Source of the DNA: Haloglomus litoreum
Lineage (GTDB): Archaea > Halobacteriota > Halobacteria > Halobacteriales > Haloarculaceae
Reading direction: 5' to 3'
NCBI RefSeq assembly: GCF_029338515.1
Contig: NZ_CP119988.1
Location: 1,922,001 to 1,986,000, forward strand
DNA: 64,000 nt
Translations under genes and position numbers: made by a program
The notes under the pieces: generated by a model
What the model was told of the DNA's origin: nothing
The model's input: the letters and a program-made list of their open reading frames with translations, nothing else
The model's database searches: none
In this document: piece by piece, positions 54,220 to 62,715 of the stretch
Layout: every line of letters begins with the position of its first letter
Position numbering within the stretch: the first letter of the stretch is position 1

Positions 54220-54726
54220 ATGTCCGCCGACGACACCTCCGAGGACGGCGACCTCACACAGGGGGAGGACGGGGAGGAGGTGACGGCCCGGGACGCGCTC
54301 GAGGAGCGGAGCGCCTCGTTCGACGACGGTATCGTCGATCTGCTGGCGTGGGTCCTCGACACCGAGACGCGTGCCCGGATCTACCTCTACCTCCGACAGC
54401 ATCCCGACAGCACCTCCGAGGAGATCGCGACCGGCACCGGTCTCTACCCCTCTACCGTCCGCGAGGCGCTCGCGGAGCTCCACGAGGAGGGGAAGGTCGA
54501 GCGCGGCAAGCGCGAGGCGAGCGGTGCCGGCAACAACCCATACGAGTACACCGCGCAGGCGCCCGCCGACCTCGTCACCAGCATCGTCGACGGCGTGCAG
54601 GACGAACTCAACACCGTGTTCAACCTGGACCGGCACCTCGGCCGCGGTGACGGCGACGACGGGCGCGGGCCCGTCACCATCAGCGTCGAGACCGAGGAGG
54701 CCGCCGGTGCCGAGGTCGACGACTGA
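54220..54726 (+). CDS. Winged-helix transcription regulator
   Basis: 168 residues. ETRARIYLYLRQHPDSTSEEIATGTGLYPSTVREALAELHEEGKVERGKREASGAGNNPYEYTA is an ArsR-like winged helix, flanked by acidic tails. The C-terminal part (DLVTSIVDGVQDELNTVFNLDRHLG) may mediate dimerisation. Similar genes are common in haloarchaea. A TTTTTATCC box (54179-54187) about 37 nt upstream is a plausible TATA. Targets unknown. Confidence 0.82.
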   Translation: MSADDTSEDGDLTQGEDGEEVTARDALEERSASFDDGIVDLLAWVLDTETRARIYLYLRQHPDSTSEEIATGTGLYPSTVREALAELHEEGKVERGKREASGAGNNPYEYTAQAPADLVTSIVDGVQDELNTVFNLDRHLGRGDGDDGRGPVTISVETEEAAGAEVDD

Positions 54727-54817
54727 CGCCGACGGTACTCTCGGTCGGCCGCGCGACGGGTGCGACTCCCGATACGGATGAGGAACGACTAAACCACCGG
54801 CACGTCTCCCGCGGGGT

Positions 54818-55327
54818 ATGCAGGTCGTGCTGGGCGGCACGTTCGACCCGATCCACGACGGCCACCGGGCACTGTTCGAGCGGGCGTTCGAACTCGGTGA
54901 CGTGACCGTCGGCCTCACCAGCGACGAGCTCGCGCCGAAGACCCGCTCGCAGGACCGTTACGTCCGCCCCTTCGACGAGCGCCGAGCCGACCTCGCCGCG
55001 GAACTCGCCTCCTTCGCCGCGGAGTACGACCGCGAGTACACCGTTCGCGAACTGACCGAACCGACCGGCGTCGCCACGGAGCCGGGCTTCGACGTGCTCA
55101 TCGTCTCGCCGGAGACCCGGGACGGCGGCGAGCGTGTCAACGAGATCCGCGCGGAGAAGGGCCTCGACCCGCTCGACATCGAGGTCGTCGACCACGTCCC
55201 CGCCGAGGACGGCGAGGCCATCTCCTCGACGCGGGTCGTGAGCGGCGAGATCGACGAACACGGGAACCTCACGCCCGAGCGGGACGGCCGCCCGAGCCCG
55301 GAGGACGCTGACGCGACCGACGACTGA
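54818..55327 (+). CDS. coaD: Phosphopantetheine adenylyltransferase (archaeal)
   Basis: 169 residues of the nucleotidyltransferase alpha/beta phosphodiesterase fold. GGTFDPIHDGHRALF holds the TxxH-like ATP motif and EAISSTRVVSG the ISSTR motif. It adenylates 4'-phosphopantetheine in coenzyme A synthesis. The archaeal form is shorter and diverges from bacterial CoaD; the acidic C-terminal tail (from about residue 150) is extra. A GACTAAACC box (54787-54795) suits a leaderless transcript. Confidence 0.93.
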   Translation: MQVVLGGTFDPIHDGHRALFERAFELGDVTVGLTSDELAPKTRSQDRYVRPFDERRADLAAELASFAAEYDREYTVRELTEPTGVATEPGFDVLIVSPETRDGGERVNEIRAEKGLDPLDIEVVDHVPAEDGEAISSTRVVSGEIDEHGNLTPERDGRPSPEDADATDD

Positions 55328-55354
55328 GCCCCTGCCGAGAGCCGAGCCGCCCGG

Positions 55355-55663
55355 CTACCAGCCCGGTGGTTCCAGTCCTGCCTCCTCCAGCAACGGCTTC
55401 CACCGGCCCTGGACCGTCAGCCGCGAGCAGCCGACCGCCTCGGCCACCGCCGACTGCGAACGCCGGTCGCCGGCCATCAACGCGCCGGCGTAGACCGCCG
55501 CGCCGAGCACCGCGCGCTTCGAGCGGTCGGTGTCGGGGTTGGCACTCAGGAACAGGTCCGCCGCACGGGACCGTGCGTCCGTGCCGAGGCCGAGCCGGTC
55601 GGCTGCCGTCTCCAGCTCCGCCAGCCACTCCTCGTTGTCCACCTCGTCCGACGCGCGGTACAT
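55355..55663 (-). CDS. Minimal TFB-like protein: single cyclin repeat, no zinc ribbon
   Basis: 102 residues. ADLFLSANPDTDRSKRAVLGAAVYAGALMAGDRRSQSAVAEAVGCSRLTVQGRWKPLLEEAGL resembles the second cyclin-like repeat and the BRE-reading helix-turn-helix of TFB (compare SEVTIRNRYKELLEAAEV in the TFB at 31.5 kb). No zinc ribbon, B-finger or first repeat is present. It could compete with TFB at promoters or act as a simple regulator. It is small but complete, with its own start, so not obviously a fragment. The start at 55663 is preferred to a longer form. Confidence 0.7.
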   Translation of the reverse strand: MYRASDEVDNEEWLAELETAADRLGLGTDARSRAADLFLSANPDTDRSKRAVLGAAVYAGALMAGDRRSQSAVAEAVGCSRLTVQGRWKPLLEEAGLEPPGW

Positions 55664-55781
55664 GGGTGCCGCTCCGTCGCCGGCATACTTGAATCTCCGG
55701 CCCGGGCCCTGCCCGGGACCCACTCCTCGCCGGTGAGAACGGGGACGGTGTTTTATCGATGGGGCGCGCAGTCACTCCTAC

Positions 55782-56129
55782 ATGAACGAGAAGACGCTCC
55801 CCGAACAGCCGTTCCAGCGGTTCGTACTGCTGGCGGTCGCCGATCTGACGCTCGATGGCCGCGAGCCGGTCCACTCATTCGACGTGCGCGAGCGGTGTAC
55901 GGCGCGTACGGCGGATGTGACCTGCGCAGAGGGCGGCGTCGAGCGGACGGCCGTCCTGCGCGCACTGGAATCGATGACCGGTGACGGCCCGCTGACGGAG
56001 GTGGAGGCGACCTCTCCTGTCGGCAAGGGCCGCCCGGGATACGAACTGGAACTCGACCCGGCCTCCATCGTCGACGAGCTCGTCAAGGACGGCTCGGTCG
56101 GGGCGTACGCCGCGTCGCTGCGGGACTGA
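55782..56129 (+). CDS. Probable winged-helix regulator
   Basis: 115 residues. FQRFVLLAVADLTLDGREPVHSFDVRERC, then GVERTAVLRALESMTGDGPLTEVEATSPVGKGRPGYEL, gives a helix-turn-helix-like core followed by a beta wing, the layout of haloarchaeal PhiH1-type or similar small regulators. No named family is certain. A GTTTTATCGA box (55749-55758) is centred about 28 nt upstream of the ATG. It is divergent from the TFB-like gene with 118 nt between. Confidence 0.65.
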   Translation: MNEKTLPEQPFQRFVLLAVADLTLDGREPVHSFDVRERCTARTADVTCAEGGVERTAVLRALESMTGDGPLTEVEATSPVGKGRPGYELELDPASIVDELVKDGSVGAYAASLRD

Positions 56130-56214
56130 ACGACCTGCCAGGAACCGTGGGGCCGGACCGATCCCGGCCGACTCGGCCGCGAAGGCTTTTGAACGCGTCC
56201 GCCCTCGACCGGGC

Positions 56215-56754
56215 ATGGACGGGCAGGTCGAGCGCATCCGCATCGCCGAGGAGGACTCGGCGCCGATGGAGTCGGTGGGATCGGTCGAAGCCCGACCGGG
56301 CGGCCTCGTCGGCGACCGCTACTACGAGGGAACCGGCTACTACTCACCGTTCGACGTCTGCGAGGTGACCTTCGTCGCGGCCGAGGCCCTGGAACGTATC
56401 CACGAGGAGTTCGGCATCGACCTCTCCGACGGTCGCCACCGCCGGAACGTCGTCACTCGGGGCGTCGACCTGCACGACCTGCTGGACCACCGCTTCGCCG
56501 TTGGTGAGGTGAGCTTCGAGGGGACCCGACCCCGCCCTCCCTGCGCGCACGTCGAGGAGGTCGCCGACGAGGACGGCGTCATGGAGGCGCTGACGGAGGG
56601 CCGCGGGGGAATCTGCGCGGATATCGTGGAGGGCGGCGAGCTGCGCGTCGGCGACGAGTTCGGCGCGCGCGAGACCGTGAACCCGGACCCCGCGAGCATC
56701 GCACGGGCGATGCGCGAGCGGGCCGACGAGCGGACCGAGCGCCGCATCGAGTGA
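56215..56754 (+). CDS. MOSC domain-containing protein
   Basis: 179 residues. GGLVGDRYYEGTGYYSP, HRRNVVTRGVDLHDLLDHRFAVGEV and GGICADIVEGGELRVGDEF are the MOSC beta-barrel with its conserved Cys (ICADIV). MOSC proteins of the YiiM/mARC class use molybdenum cofactor to reduce N-hydroxylated compounds or carry sulfur; stand-alone archaeal members are uncharacterised. A CTTTTGAAC box (56188-56196) is centred about 23 nt upstream. Confidence 0.88.
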   Translation: MDGQVERIRIAEEDSAPMESVGSVEARPGGLVGDRYYEGTGYYSPFDVCEVTFVAAEALERIHEEFGIDLSDGRHRRNVVTRGVDLHDLLDHRFAVGEVSFEGTRPRPPCAHVEEVADEDGVMEALTEGRGGICADIVEGGELRVGDEFGARETVNPDPASIARAMRERADERTERRIE

Positions 56755-56800
56755 CGGAGAACGTCAGGTTCTTGCCGCCCTCCGGTGGATGTGAGGACGC

Positions 56801-56884
56801 GCGCGGGTAGCCAAGCCAGGAAACGGCGCAGCGCTTAGGACGCTGTCTCGTAGGAGTCCGCCGGTTCAAATCCGGTCCCGCGCA
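56801..56884 (+). tRNA. tRNA-Leu (anticodon UAG)
   Basis: 84 nt. The acceptor stem GCGCGGG/CCCGCGC is fully paired with discriminator A. The anticodon stem CAGCG/CGCTG closes the loop CTTAGGA with anticodon TAG, reading CUA and other CUN leucine codons. The long variable arm (about TCTCGTAGGAGTC) is the class II feature of tRNA-Leu, and the T-loop is TTCAAAT. No intron is seen and CCA is not encoded. The 273 nt after it hold no gene, and no integrase adjoins it. Confidence 0.95.
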
Positions 56885-57157
56885 TCCCGCCTCGAACGGA
56901 CGTGAGAGGCGTGTCTCCGAAACGGCCGGATTCGAACCCTGGAGGTCGCAACTCGGCAGCGTAGCGAAGCGGACATCCGGGAACGTCTGGCTCCGTGTCA
57001 AATCCGATTCCGTCCCTTCCGCCTCGACTCCGTCGGCACCGCGGAGCCCCCCGTGGCGAGAGGTCGGGGACGGTACCCACTCGGCCCACTCTCCGTGTCG
57101 GGAGGGACCGGTGACAGGCACGGGATACTTTTCCTGCTGCCTGCTAACGTGACCCAT

Positions 57158-58342
57158 ATGGCAATCGCACGCCACGGTGTCGGTCCCACCGCGAACCTCC
57201 GTGCGCTGGGGTCGCAGGTCCATCCGGTGTTCATGCTGCCGCCGCTGGCCGCCAGTGCGTTCGGAGCCCTCCTGGCGGGGACGACACGGCTGGGGACCGC
57301 CGAGGCCGTCCTGGTGCCCCTGGCGATGGGTGTCCACCTCGTCGCGGTCTTCTTCGGCCTGTATACGGCCCACCTGAAGGACGGCTACGTCGATTTTCAT
57401 GTCCGTGACGAGGACGACGACCACCCCCTCACGGCGCGTGGCTGCCGGCTGGCGCTGGCCGGGTCGTCGGCGGGGTTCGCCCTCGCGCTCGGGGCCGTCG
57501 TCGTGCTCGCCGGCCCGGTGGCCGGGCTGTTGACCCTCCCGGGGTGGGCCATCGGCTACCTCCACGCGCCCCAGTTCGACACGAACCCGGTGACGGCAAC
57601 GGCGGGCTACCCTGCGGGCGTGGCGCTGGCGCTACTGGGTGGGTTCTACGTGCAGGCGGGGACGCTCTCGGCGGCCGTCATCGCGTTCGCCGTGGTCTTC
57701 CTCGTCGCCCTCTCCGGGGTGAAGGTGGTCGACGACGCCAAGGACGTGGTGTACGACCGCTCCATCGAGAAGCGGACCGTCGCCGTCGCGCTGGGCCCGC
57801 GCCGCGCCCGGGAGGTGGCGTTCGGGCTGATGGGACTCGGGATGTTCCTCGTGGTCGCGTTCGCCGTCGACGGCCTGTTCCCGGCCGGCGCCGCGCTGGC
57901 GGCGGTCCCGTTCGTCGCCGTCGCCGCGCTCGCGACGCGCGCGGACCCGGAACTCGCGACGATGCTGCTCATCCGGGGAGCCTACCTGTTCCTCGCAGTC
58001 CTCGTGGCGGCCGTCTGGTTCCGGCCGCTCGCGGGCGTTCCGCTCCCGGACATCGGCGTCCTCGGCCCCTACACCTACCTCGCGACTGAGGTGGCGTTCG
58101 GGGCCGGGGCACTCTTCTTGCTCCAGCGGACGGGCGCCTGGTGGGCCGCCGCGCGGACCGTCGCGGTGCTGTACCCGCTCGCGTACCTCTGGGACTGGTA
58201 CACGCTGGAGGTGGGCGTCTTCGCCATCCCCCTGCGGACGGGCGTCGAACTGCTCGGCATCCCGCTGGAGGAGCACCTGTTCATGCTCGTCGTGCCGGCG
58301 TTCACGGTCGCCGTCCACGAGCTGGTCAACGACCGCGCGTGA
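57158..58342 (+). CDS. UbiA-superfamily prenyltransferase/lycopene cyclase-domain fusion
   Basis: 394 residues, about ten transmembrane helices. The first 290 residues resemble UbiA prenyltransferases: VHPVFMLPPLAASAFGALLAG, a first Asp-rich region (HLKDGYVDFHVRDED) and a second, DDAKDVVYDRSIEKRTVAVALG. The last 100 residues resemble the membrane lycopene beta-cyclase (CrtY c/d-type) domain: LWDWYTLEVGVFAI, then GIPLEEHLFMLVVP with the diagnostic PxEE. Haloarchaeal lycopene elongase (UbiA family) and lycopene cyclase compete for lycopene, leading to bacterioruberin or beta-carotene. A fusion could channel one carotenoid step. Which half is active is unknown. A TATA-like GATACTTTTC (57124-57133) is centred about 30 nt upstream. 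Confidence 0.72.
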   Translation: MAIARHGVGPTANLRALGSQVHPVFMLPPLAASAFGALLAGTTRLGTAEAVLVPLAMGVHLVAVFFGLYTAHLKDGYVDFHVRDEDDDHPLTARGCRLALAGSSAGFALALGAVVVLAGPVAGLLTLPGWAIGYLHAPQFDTNPVTATAGYPAGVALALLGGFYVQAGTLSAAVIAFAVVFLVALSGVKVVDDAKDVVYDRSIEKRTVAVALGPRRAREVAFGLMGLGMFLVVAFAVDGLFPAGAALAAVPFVAVAALATRADPELATMLLIRGAYLFLAVLVAAVWFRPLAGVPLPDIGVLGPYTYLATEVAFGAGALFLLQRTGAWWAAARTVAVLYPLAYLWDWYTLEVGVFAIPLRTGVELLGIPLEEHLFMLVVPAFTVAVHELVNDRA

Positions 58343-58430
58343 GCCAACTCCGGCCGGCGATTTTTGCCACTAGAGTCCCAACCCACCGTGTGCAGCGTCA
58401 CCGAGCAACCAGCCGCGCCCCCCGACACCG

Positions 58431-58988
58431 ATGAGCGAGGGTGGCGCCGCCTCGGACAAGCCGGACGACGGCACGCAGCGCGGCGACACCGGCCCGTCCG
58501 ATACCGGTGGTGTGATCCCGACCGACAGCTCGTCCTCGCCGCTGGTCGACCGCTACGCCGACCTGACGGATACGTTCGTCCACGGCGTGGAGATGGCCGC
58601 CGCGACGGTGTTCGCCCTGCTGTTCGCCATCGGCGTGGTCGACCTGGCGCTCCAGATCGTCGCCGCCGCTCGGACCGGGGCCATCACCGACCCACTGGTC
58701 GTCATCGGGTTCATCGACACCGGCCTGCTGTTGCTCATCATCGTGGAGGTGTACCAGACGGTACTGGCGTACGTCCGGGAGAGCGACACCCGTCGCATCG
58801 TCCGCCTCGTCATCTACACGGGCGTCATCGCGATGGTCCGGAAGGCCATCATCTTCCGGACCGGGGAGTACGCCACCGAGGTACAGGCCCTGACGGCGGC
58901 GACGGCGTACACACTCATCATCCTCGGACTCGTGGGGCTCCTGTTCGTCGAGCAGGTGTACGGCGACCGGCTGCTGGCGAGGGGGTAG
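58431..58988 (+). CDS. PsiE-like phosphate-starvation-inducible membrane protein
   Basis: 185 residues: an acidic, Ser/Gly-rich 40-residue N-terminus and four transmembrane helices. IGVVDLALQIVAAARTG, LLLIIVEVYQTVLAYV, then VIAMVRKAIIF and LLFVEQVYG resemble the PsiE family, which is induced by phosphate shortage in E. coli and has no known biochemical role. It follows the fusion gene by 88 nt on the same strand. Regulation by phosphate is not visible in the sequence. Confidence 0.8.
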   Translation: MSEGGAASDKPDDGTQRGDTGPSDTGGVIPTDSSSSPLVDRYADLTDTFVHGVEMAAATVFALLFAIGVVDLALQIVAAARTGAITDPLVVIGFIDTGLLLLIIVEVYQTVLAYVRESDTRRIVRLVIYTGVIAMVRKAIIFRTGEYATEVQALTAATAYTLIILGLVGLLFVEQVYGDRLLARG

Positions 58989-59000
58989 CCGGCGTGTGGC

Positions 59001-59381
59001 TCAGGGCTCGGGGTCGACCATCTGCTTGGTGAACACGAGCGCGAACAGGACGACGCCGAGGCCGAACGCGCCCTCGACGAGCGAGAGCGCGGTGAACCGG
59101 TCCAGTGCCACCGCGAGGCCGAACCCGAGGAACACGACGACCGGGACGATCATGCCGCTGATGAGGAGCGGGAGTTCGGTCTCGCGCTTCAGCGCGACCA
59201 TCGTGAACAGCGACATGCCGAGCGAGACGGCTGCCGGGGCCGCCACGGGAAGCGGCACCTCCCGGACCACCGTCAGCAGCGGCGCCGGAATCACCAGCAA
59301 CCCCGCGAGGCTGGCCTCGCCCGCGATGCCGACGGCGAGACCGGTCAGGGCACAGACAACTGCCAGTGTGACCTTCCGCAT
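59001..59381 (-). CDS. Small four-helix membrane protein
   Basis: 126 residues with about four hydrophobic segments (LAVVCALTGLAVGIAG, LAGLLVIPAPLLTVV, LLISGMIVPVVVFLGFGLAVAL and LVEGAFGLGVVLFALVF). It is convergent with the PsiE gene, 12 nt between stops. I do not recognise a family. MRKVTLAVV is chosen as start because the frame before it is Pro-rich and not membrane-like. Confidence 0.6.
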   Translation of the reverse strand: MRKVTLAVVCALTGLAVGIAGEASLAGLLVIPAPLLTVVREVPLPVAAPAAVSLGMSLFTMVALKRETELPLLISGMIVPVVVFLGFGLAVALDRFTALSLVEGAFGLGVVLFALVFTKQMVDPEP

Positions 59382-59519
59382 ACGCGGGTCGTCTGGGCCG
59401 GGGGGATGTAATCGCTCGCACCACCTTGCCACCGCCCGGTGCCAGCCGACTCACCGGCTCGACGGCGGTCGCCGCAGCCACCGACACGCCCTTGACGGTG
59501 CCTCCCGTCCCCCGACTCG

Positions 59520-60371
59520 ATGACGGGCGACGACAGCGGCCGACCGACGTCCGACCCCGCGGTCGCGCCTGGAGCGGACTCCGCCGCCGGGACCGGGGTC
59601 GATACCGATGACGCCGCGACGGCGGGTCACGGTCCCTACGCGGCGGTGCACGCCCGGCCCGAGGGGGAGGCGACGGTCGCGCGGATGGCACTGACCGCGG
59701 CCGAATCCGGCTACGCGGGTGTCGTCGTCCGCAACCACGGCGACGCGGACGCCGAGCCGGTATCCGAGCCGCCCGAGGACCCCGCCGAGGGGGCGTACGT
59801 CCCCGGACGGGTCGCCGAGGCGTACGACATCGACGTGGTGCCGGCGGTGGAGATACGGACCGAGGACCGCAGCCAGGCCGCCGGGCTGCTGTCGCGCTAC
59901 CGGGACGAACGGGTCCTCGTCTGCGTCCACGGCGGGTCGCTGAACCGGTGGGCCGTCGAGGACCCGCGCGTGGACGTGCTGGCCCACCCGACGCGCGGCG
60001 ACGGCGACCTGAACCACGTCCTCGTGAAGGCGGCCGCACGCAACGGCGTGCGGCTGGAGTTCGACCTCTCCCGGGTCCTCCGCCGGACCGGCGGCGAGCG
60101 GGTGCAGGCGGTGCGGGGCCTCCGCAAGCAGCGCGAGATCGTCGCCCACTACGACGCCCCCTTCGTCGTGAGCGCCGACCCGACCTCCCATCTCCAGGTC
60201 CGGTCGCCGCGCGCACTGCGTGCGGTCGCCGAGGTCGTCGGGTTCCAGCCCGAGCAGGTCGCCGCCGGCCTCCGGGAGTGGGGCCGGCTCGCGGCGCGCA
60301 ACCGCGAGCGACTGGGCGAGGATTTCATAGCCCCCGGCGTCCACAGAGGTCGGTATGAAGAAGTCGATTGA
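59520..60371 (+). CDS. rnp3: Ribonuclease P protein component 3 (Rpp30)
   Basis: 283 residues. The body, from YAAVHARPEGEATVARM onward, matches the archaeal Rpp30 TIM-barrel: EIRTEDRSQAAGLLSRYRD, VDVLAHPTRGDGDLNHVLVKAAARNGVRLEFDL, VVSADPTSHLQVRSPRAL. Rpp30 with Pop5 activates the RNase P RNA in tRNA 5' maturation. A 38-residue Ala/Gly/Asp leader precedes the domain. It overlaps the methyltransferase gene by 17 nt. Confidence 0.92.
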   Translation: MTGDDSGRPTSDPAVAPGADSAAGTGVDTDDAATAGHGPYAAVHARPEGEATVARMALTAAESGYAGVVVRNHGDADAEPVSEPPEDPAEGAYVPGRVAEAYDIDVVPAVEIRTEDRSQAAGLLSRYRDERVLVCVHGGSLNRWAVEDPRVDVLAHPTRGDGDLNHVLVKAAARNGVRLEFDLSRVLRRTGGERVQAVRGLRKQREIVAHYDAPFVVSADPTSHLQVRSPRALRAVAEVVGFQPEQVAAGLREWGRLAARNRERLGEDFIAPGVHRGRYEEVD

Positions 60372-61053
60372 CGAGCACGCCGCGCGGTTCGACGAGGCGG
60401 CCGACTCCTACGATGCCGACAAGTCGGCCGAGTACGAGGCCTGCGCGGGGCTCGTCGTCGAGCACGCCCGCGGAACCGCCGAGAGCGCGATGCGCCCGGC
60501 GCGGCCGCTCCAGCCGGACGACCTGGTGCTCGACCTCGGGACCGGTACGGGCGCCATCGCGCTCGCGCTCGCCGGTGACGCCGGCCGGGTCGTCGGCCGC
60601 GATATCAGCGACGGGATGCTGGCGAAGGCACGCGAGAAGGCCGACGAACAGGGTGCCGAGAACGTCTCCTTCGGTAACGGCACCTTCCGCGACCCGGCGT
60701 ACGAGGGCCCGGTCGACGTGGTCGTCTCGAACTTCGCGATGCACCACCTCTCGGACGCCGAGAAGCGAGAGGCCATCGACGTCATCGCCGGCCTCGCCCC
60801 GCGCCGCATCGTTCTCGGCGACGTGATGTTCTTCGGCGAGCCCGACCCCGAGGAGCCGTTCTACAGCCCGGAGGTCGACGACCCGGCCACCGTGGGCATC
60901 CTCGTCGACGCGTTCACCGACGCCTCGTACGCCGTCACGGCGGTCGAGATGGTCCACGAGCAGGTGGGTGTCATCGTCGCCGACCGGCTGGAGACCAACG
61001 AGGCCTCGGACGAGGGGTTCGCCGACGAGCCCGTGGGGATGAACGAGGACTGA
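60355..61053 (+). CDS. SAM-dependent methyltransferase within the RNase P operon
   Basis: 232 residues. DLVLDLGTGTGAIALALAGDAGRVVGRDISDGMLAKAREKA is a class I methyltransferase motif I, with VDVVVSNFAMHHLSDAEKREAI as motif post-I. The substrate is unknown; the C-terminal region is not informative. It overlaps rnp3 by 17 nt, and rnp2 follows after 14 nt, so it is embedded in the RNase P/proteasome operon conserved in haloarchaea. Involvement in tRNA maturation is suggested by position only. Confidence 0.87.
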   Translation: MKKSIDEHAARFDEAADSYDADKSAEYEACAGLVVEHARGTAESAMRPARPLQPDDLVLDLGTGTGAIALALAGDAGRVVGRDISDGMLAKAREKADEQGAENVSFGNGTFRDPAYEGPVDVVVSNFAMHHLSDAEKREAIDVIAGLAPRRIVLGDVMFFGEPDPEEPFYSPEVDDPATVGILVDAFTDASYAVTAVEMVHEQVGVIVADRLETNEASDEGFADEPVGMNED

Positions 61054-61067
61054 GGGGGCGACCGAGC

Positions 61068-61628
61068 GTGAAACACCTCCCGAAGCACCTCCGGCCCCGG
61101 TGGCGCTACCTCGCCGTCGAACTGGAGTCGCCGCCGGACGCGACGTACGACCGCGACGCCCTCCAGCGGGCGATATGGTACGCCGCGGGCAACCTGCTCG
61201 GCGATCCCGGCAGTGCCGACACCGACCTGTCGGTGGTCCGGTTCCGACGCGGGGTGAGCGGCGAGGGTGAGCGCGATGGAGACGGGCGGACCGAGAGCGC
61301 CCCCAGCGGGGGGCGCGGTGGGAGCGCGGAGGCGACGGCGGCCGTCCGCGTCCGGCGCGACGAGGTGCAACGTGGCCGGGCGGTCATCGCCTGCCTCGAC
61401 GCCGTCGCGGGGTCACCGGTCCGGACGCGCGTCCGCGGTGTCAGCGGGACCGTGCGCGCCTGTGAAGAAAAGTATTTGAATGCGCCGCGAGCAGGACCAC
61501 GGGACCGAACGGTCGCCTTCGCGGGTGCCGACCGCCGGGCACTCGCCCGCGGGCGGCGGGTCGACGTCGAACTGGCGGACGGCCACGCGGGCGCGACGGC
61601 ACTCGACTACCGGACCCCCGACCGCTGA
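61068..61628 (+). CDS. rnp2: Ribonuclease P protein component 2 (Pop5/Rpp14)
   Basis: 186 residues from a GTG start. KHLPKHLRPRWRYLAVELESP is the typical Pop5 opening; then ALQRAIWYAAGNLLGDPGSA, VVRFRRG, AAVRVRRDEVQRGRAVIACLDAVAG and VRACEEKYL. A Gly/Ser/Glu insert (about residues 64-88) interrupts the usual fold between strands, and a C-terminal extension of about 45 residues follows the normal end. Partner of Rpp30 in archaeal RNase P. Confidence 0.88.
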   Translation: MKHLPKHLRPRWRYLAVELESPPDATYDRDALQRAIWYAAGNLLGDPGSADTDLSVVRFRRGVSGEGERDGDGRTESAPSGGRGGSAEATAAVRVRRDEVQRGRAVIACLDAVAGSPVRTRVRGVSGTVRACEEKYLNAPRAGPRDRTVAFAGADRRALARGRRVDVELADGHAGATALDYRTPDR

Positions 61629-61691
61629 GGCGACGCGCGGCATCTCCCGGAACCGACATCGGAGACGAGACACCACACACCGATACACACC

Positions 61692-62453
61692 ATGCAGGGA
61701 CAATCACAACAGCAGGCGTACGACCGCGGCATCACCATCTTCTCGCCGGACGGCCGGCTCTACCAGGTCGAGTACGCTCGCGAGGCCGTCAAGCGCGGCA
61801 CCGCGAGCATCGGCGTCCGGACGGAGGGCGGCGTCGTCCTCGCCGTCGACAAGCGCATCCGCTCGCCGCTGATGGAGCGCAACTCCGTCGAGAAGCTCCA
61901 CAAGGCCGACGACCACATCGGCATCGCCTCCGCGGGCCACGTCGCCGACGCCCGCCAGCTCATCGACATGGCGCGCCGGCAGGCGCAGGTCAACCAGCTG
62001 CGCTACGGCGAGCCCATCGGCGTCGAGACGCTGACCAAGGAGGTCACCGACTTCATCCAGCAGTACACGCAGGTCGGCGGTGCGCGCCCGTTCGGCGTCG
62101 CGCTCATCGTCGGCGGCGTCGAGGACGGCGAGCCCCGCCTCTTCGAGACGGACCCGTCCGGCACCCCCTACGAGTGGCAGGCGCTCGCCATCGGCGCCGA
62201 CCGCGGGGAGATCGAGGACTACCTCGAGGAGAACTACGACGAGACGGCCGACCTCGACGCCGGCATCGGGCTGGCGCTCGGCGCGCTCGCCTCGGTCAAC
62301 GACGGCAAACTGACCCCCGAGGGCATCGGCGTCGCCGTCATCCCGTCGGACACGGCCCAGTACGAGGACCTCGACGACGCGCAGGTCGAGTCGCATCTGG
62401 ACGAGCACGGACTGCTCGACACCGGCGAGGACGAGGAAGAGGACGAGGAGTAA
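61692..62453 (+). CDS. psmA: 20S proteasome alpha subunit
   Basis: 253 residues. QQAYDRGITIFSPDGRLYQVEYAREAVKRG is the N-terminal gate helix region. KRIRSPLMERNSVEKLHKADDHIG, PFGVALIVGG and GTPYEWQALAIGADRGEIEDYLEE follow, and the C-terminus is acidic. The alpha rings form the gate of the proteasome and dock AAA ATPases (PAN/Cdc48). It is placed after rnp2 as in other haloarchaea. Haloarchaea often have a second alpha paralogue elsewhere. Confidence 0.97.
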   Translation: MQGQSQQQAYDRGITIFSPDGRLYQVEYAREAVKRGTASIGVRTEGGVVLAVDKRIRSPLMERNSVEKLHKADDHIGIASAGHVADARQLIDMARRQAQVNQLRYGEPIGVETLTKEVTDFIQQYTQVGGARPFGVALIVGGVEDGEPRLFETDPSGTPYEWQALAIGADRGEIEDYLEENYDETADLDAGIGLALGALASVNDGKLTPEGIGVAVIPSDTAQYEDLDDAQVESHLDEHGLLDTGEDEEEDEE

Positions 62454-62491
62454 CGCGCTAGCCGCTCTGGTTCGCTGTTCGGTTCATCTGC

Positions 62492-62513
62492 CCAGGGAGT
62501 CGTCCGTCCCTGG
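62492..62513 (+). terminator. Hairpin downstream of psmA
   Basis: CCAGGGA-8-TCCCTGG is a perfect 7-nt stem 39 nt after the psmA stop, in the 262-nt gap before the convergent ribL gene. It may end or protect the operon transcript. A second near-palindrome (GTCAGT-C-ACTGAC, about 62612-62624) follows. Confidence 0.4.
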
Positions 62514-62715
62514 AGCTTGACGACTGATACACCTCGAAGGGGCGAGGGCTTCGTAGCGATCCCCGTCTCCACCCAGAGAATACCGGGGGCTTTGTGAGTG
62601 ATATCGTTCGTCAGTCACTGACATAACTGATAAAAGGTGCAATTCTATTCCGAAAGGTCTTCTTTGTCGGATAAAGTCCGGAATATTCAGATTATATGTG
62701 GACAAACAGCCCTCT

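Noticed and set aside
56926-56942. Sequence resembling a tRNA T-arm on the minus strand downstream of tRNA-Leu, suggesting an attachment site
   Set aside because: Only the TTCGAAT core matches; the stem does not pair well, and there is no integrase or other element nearby.
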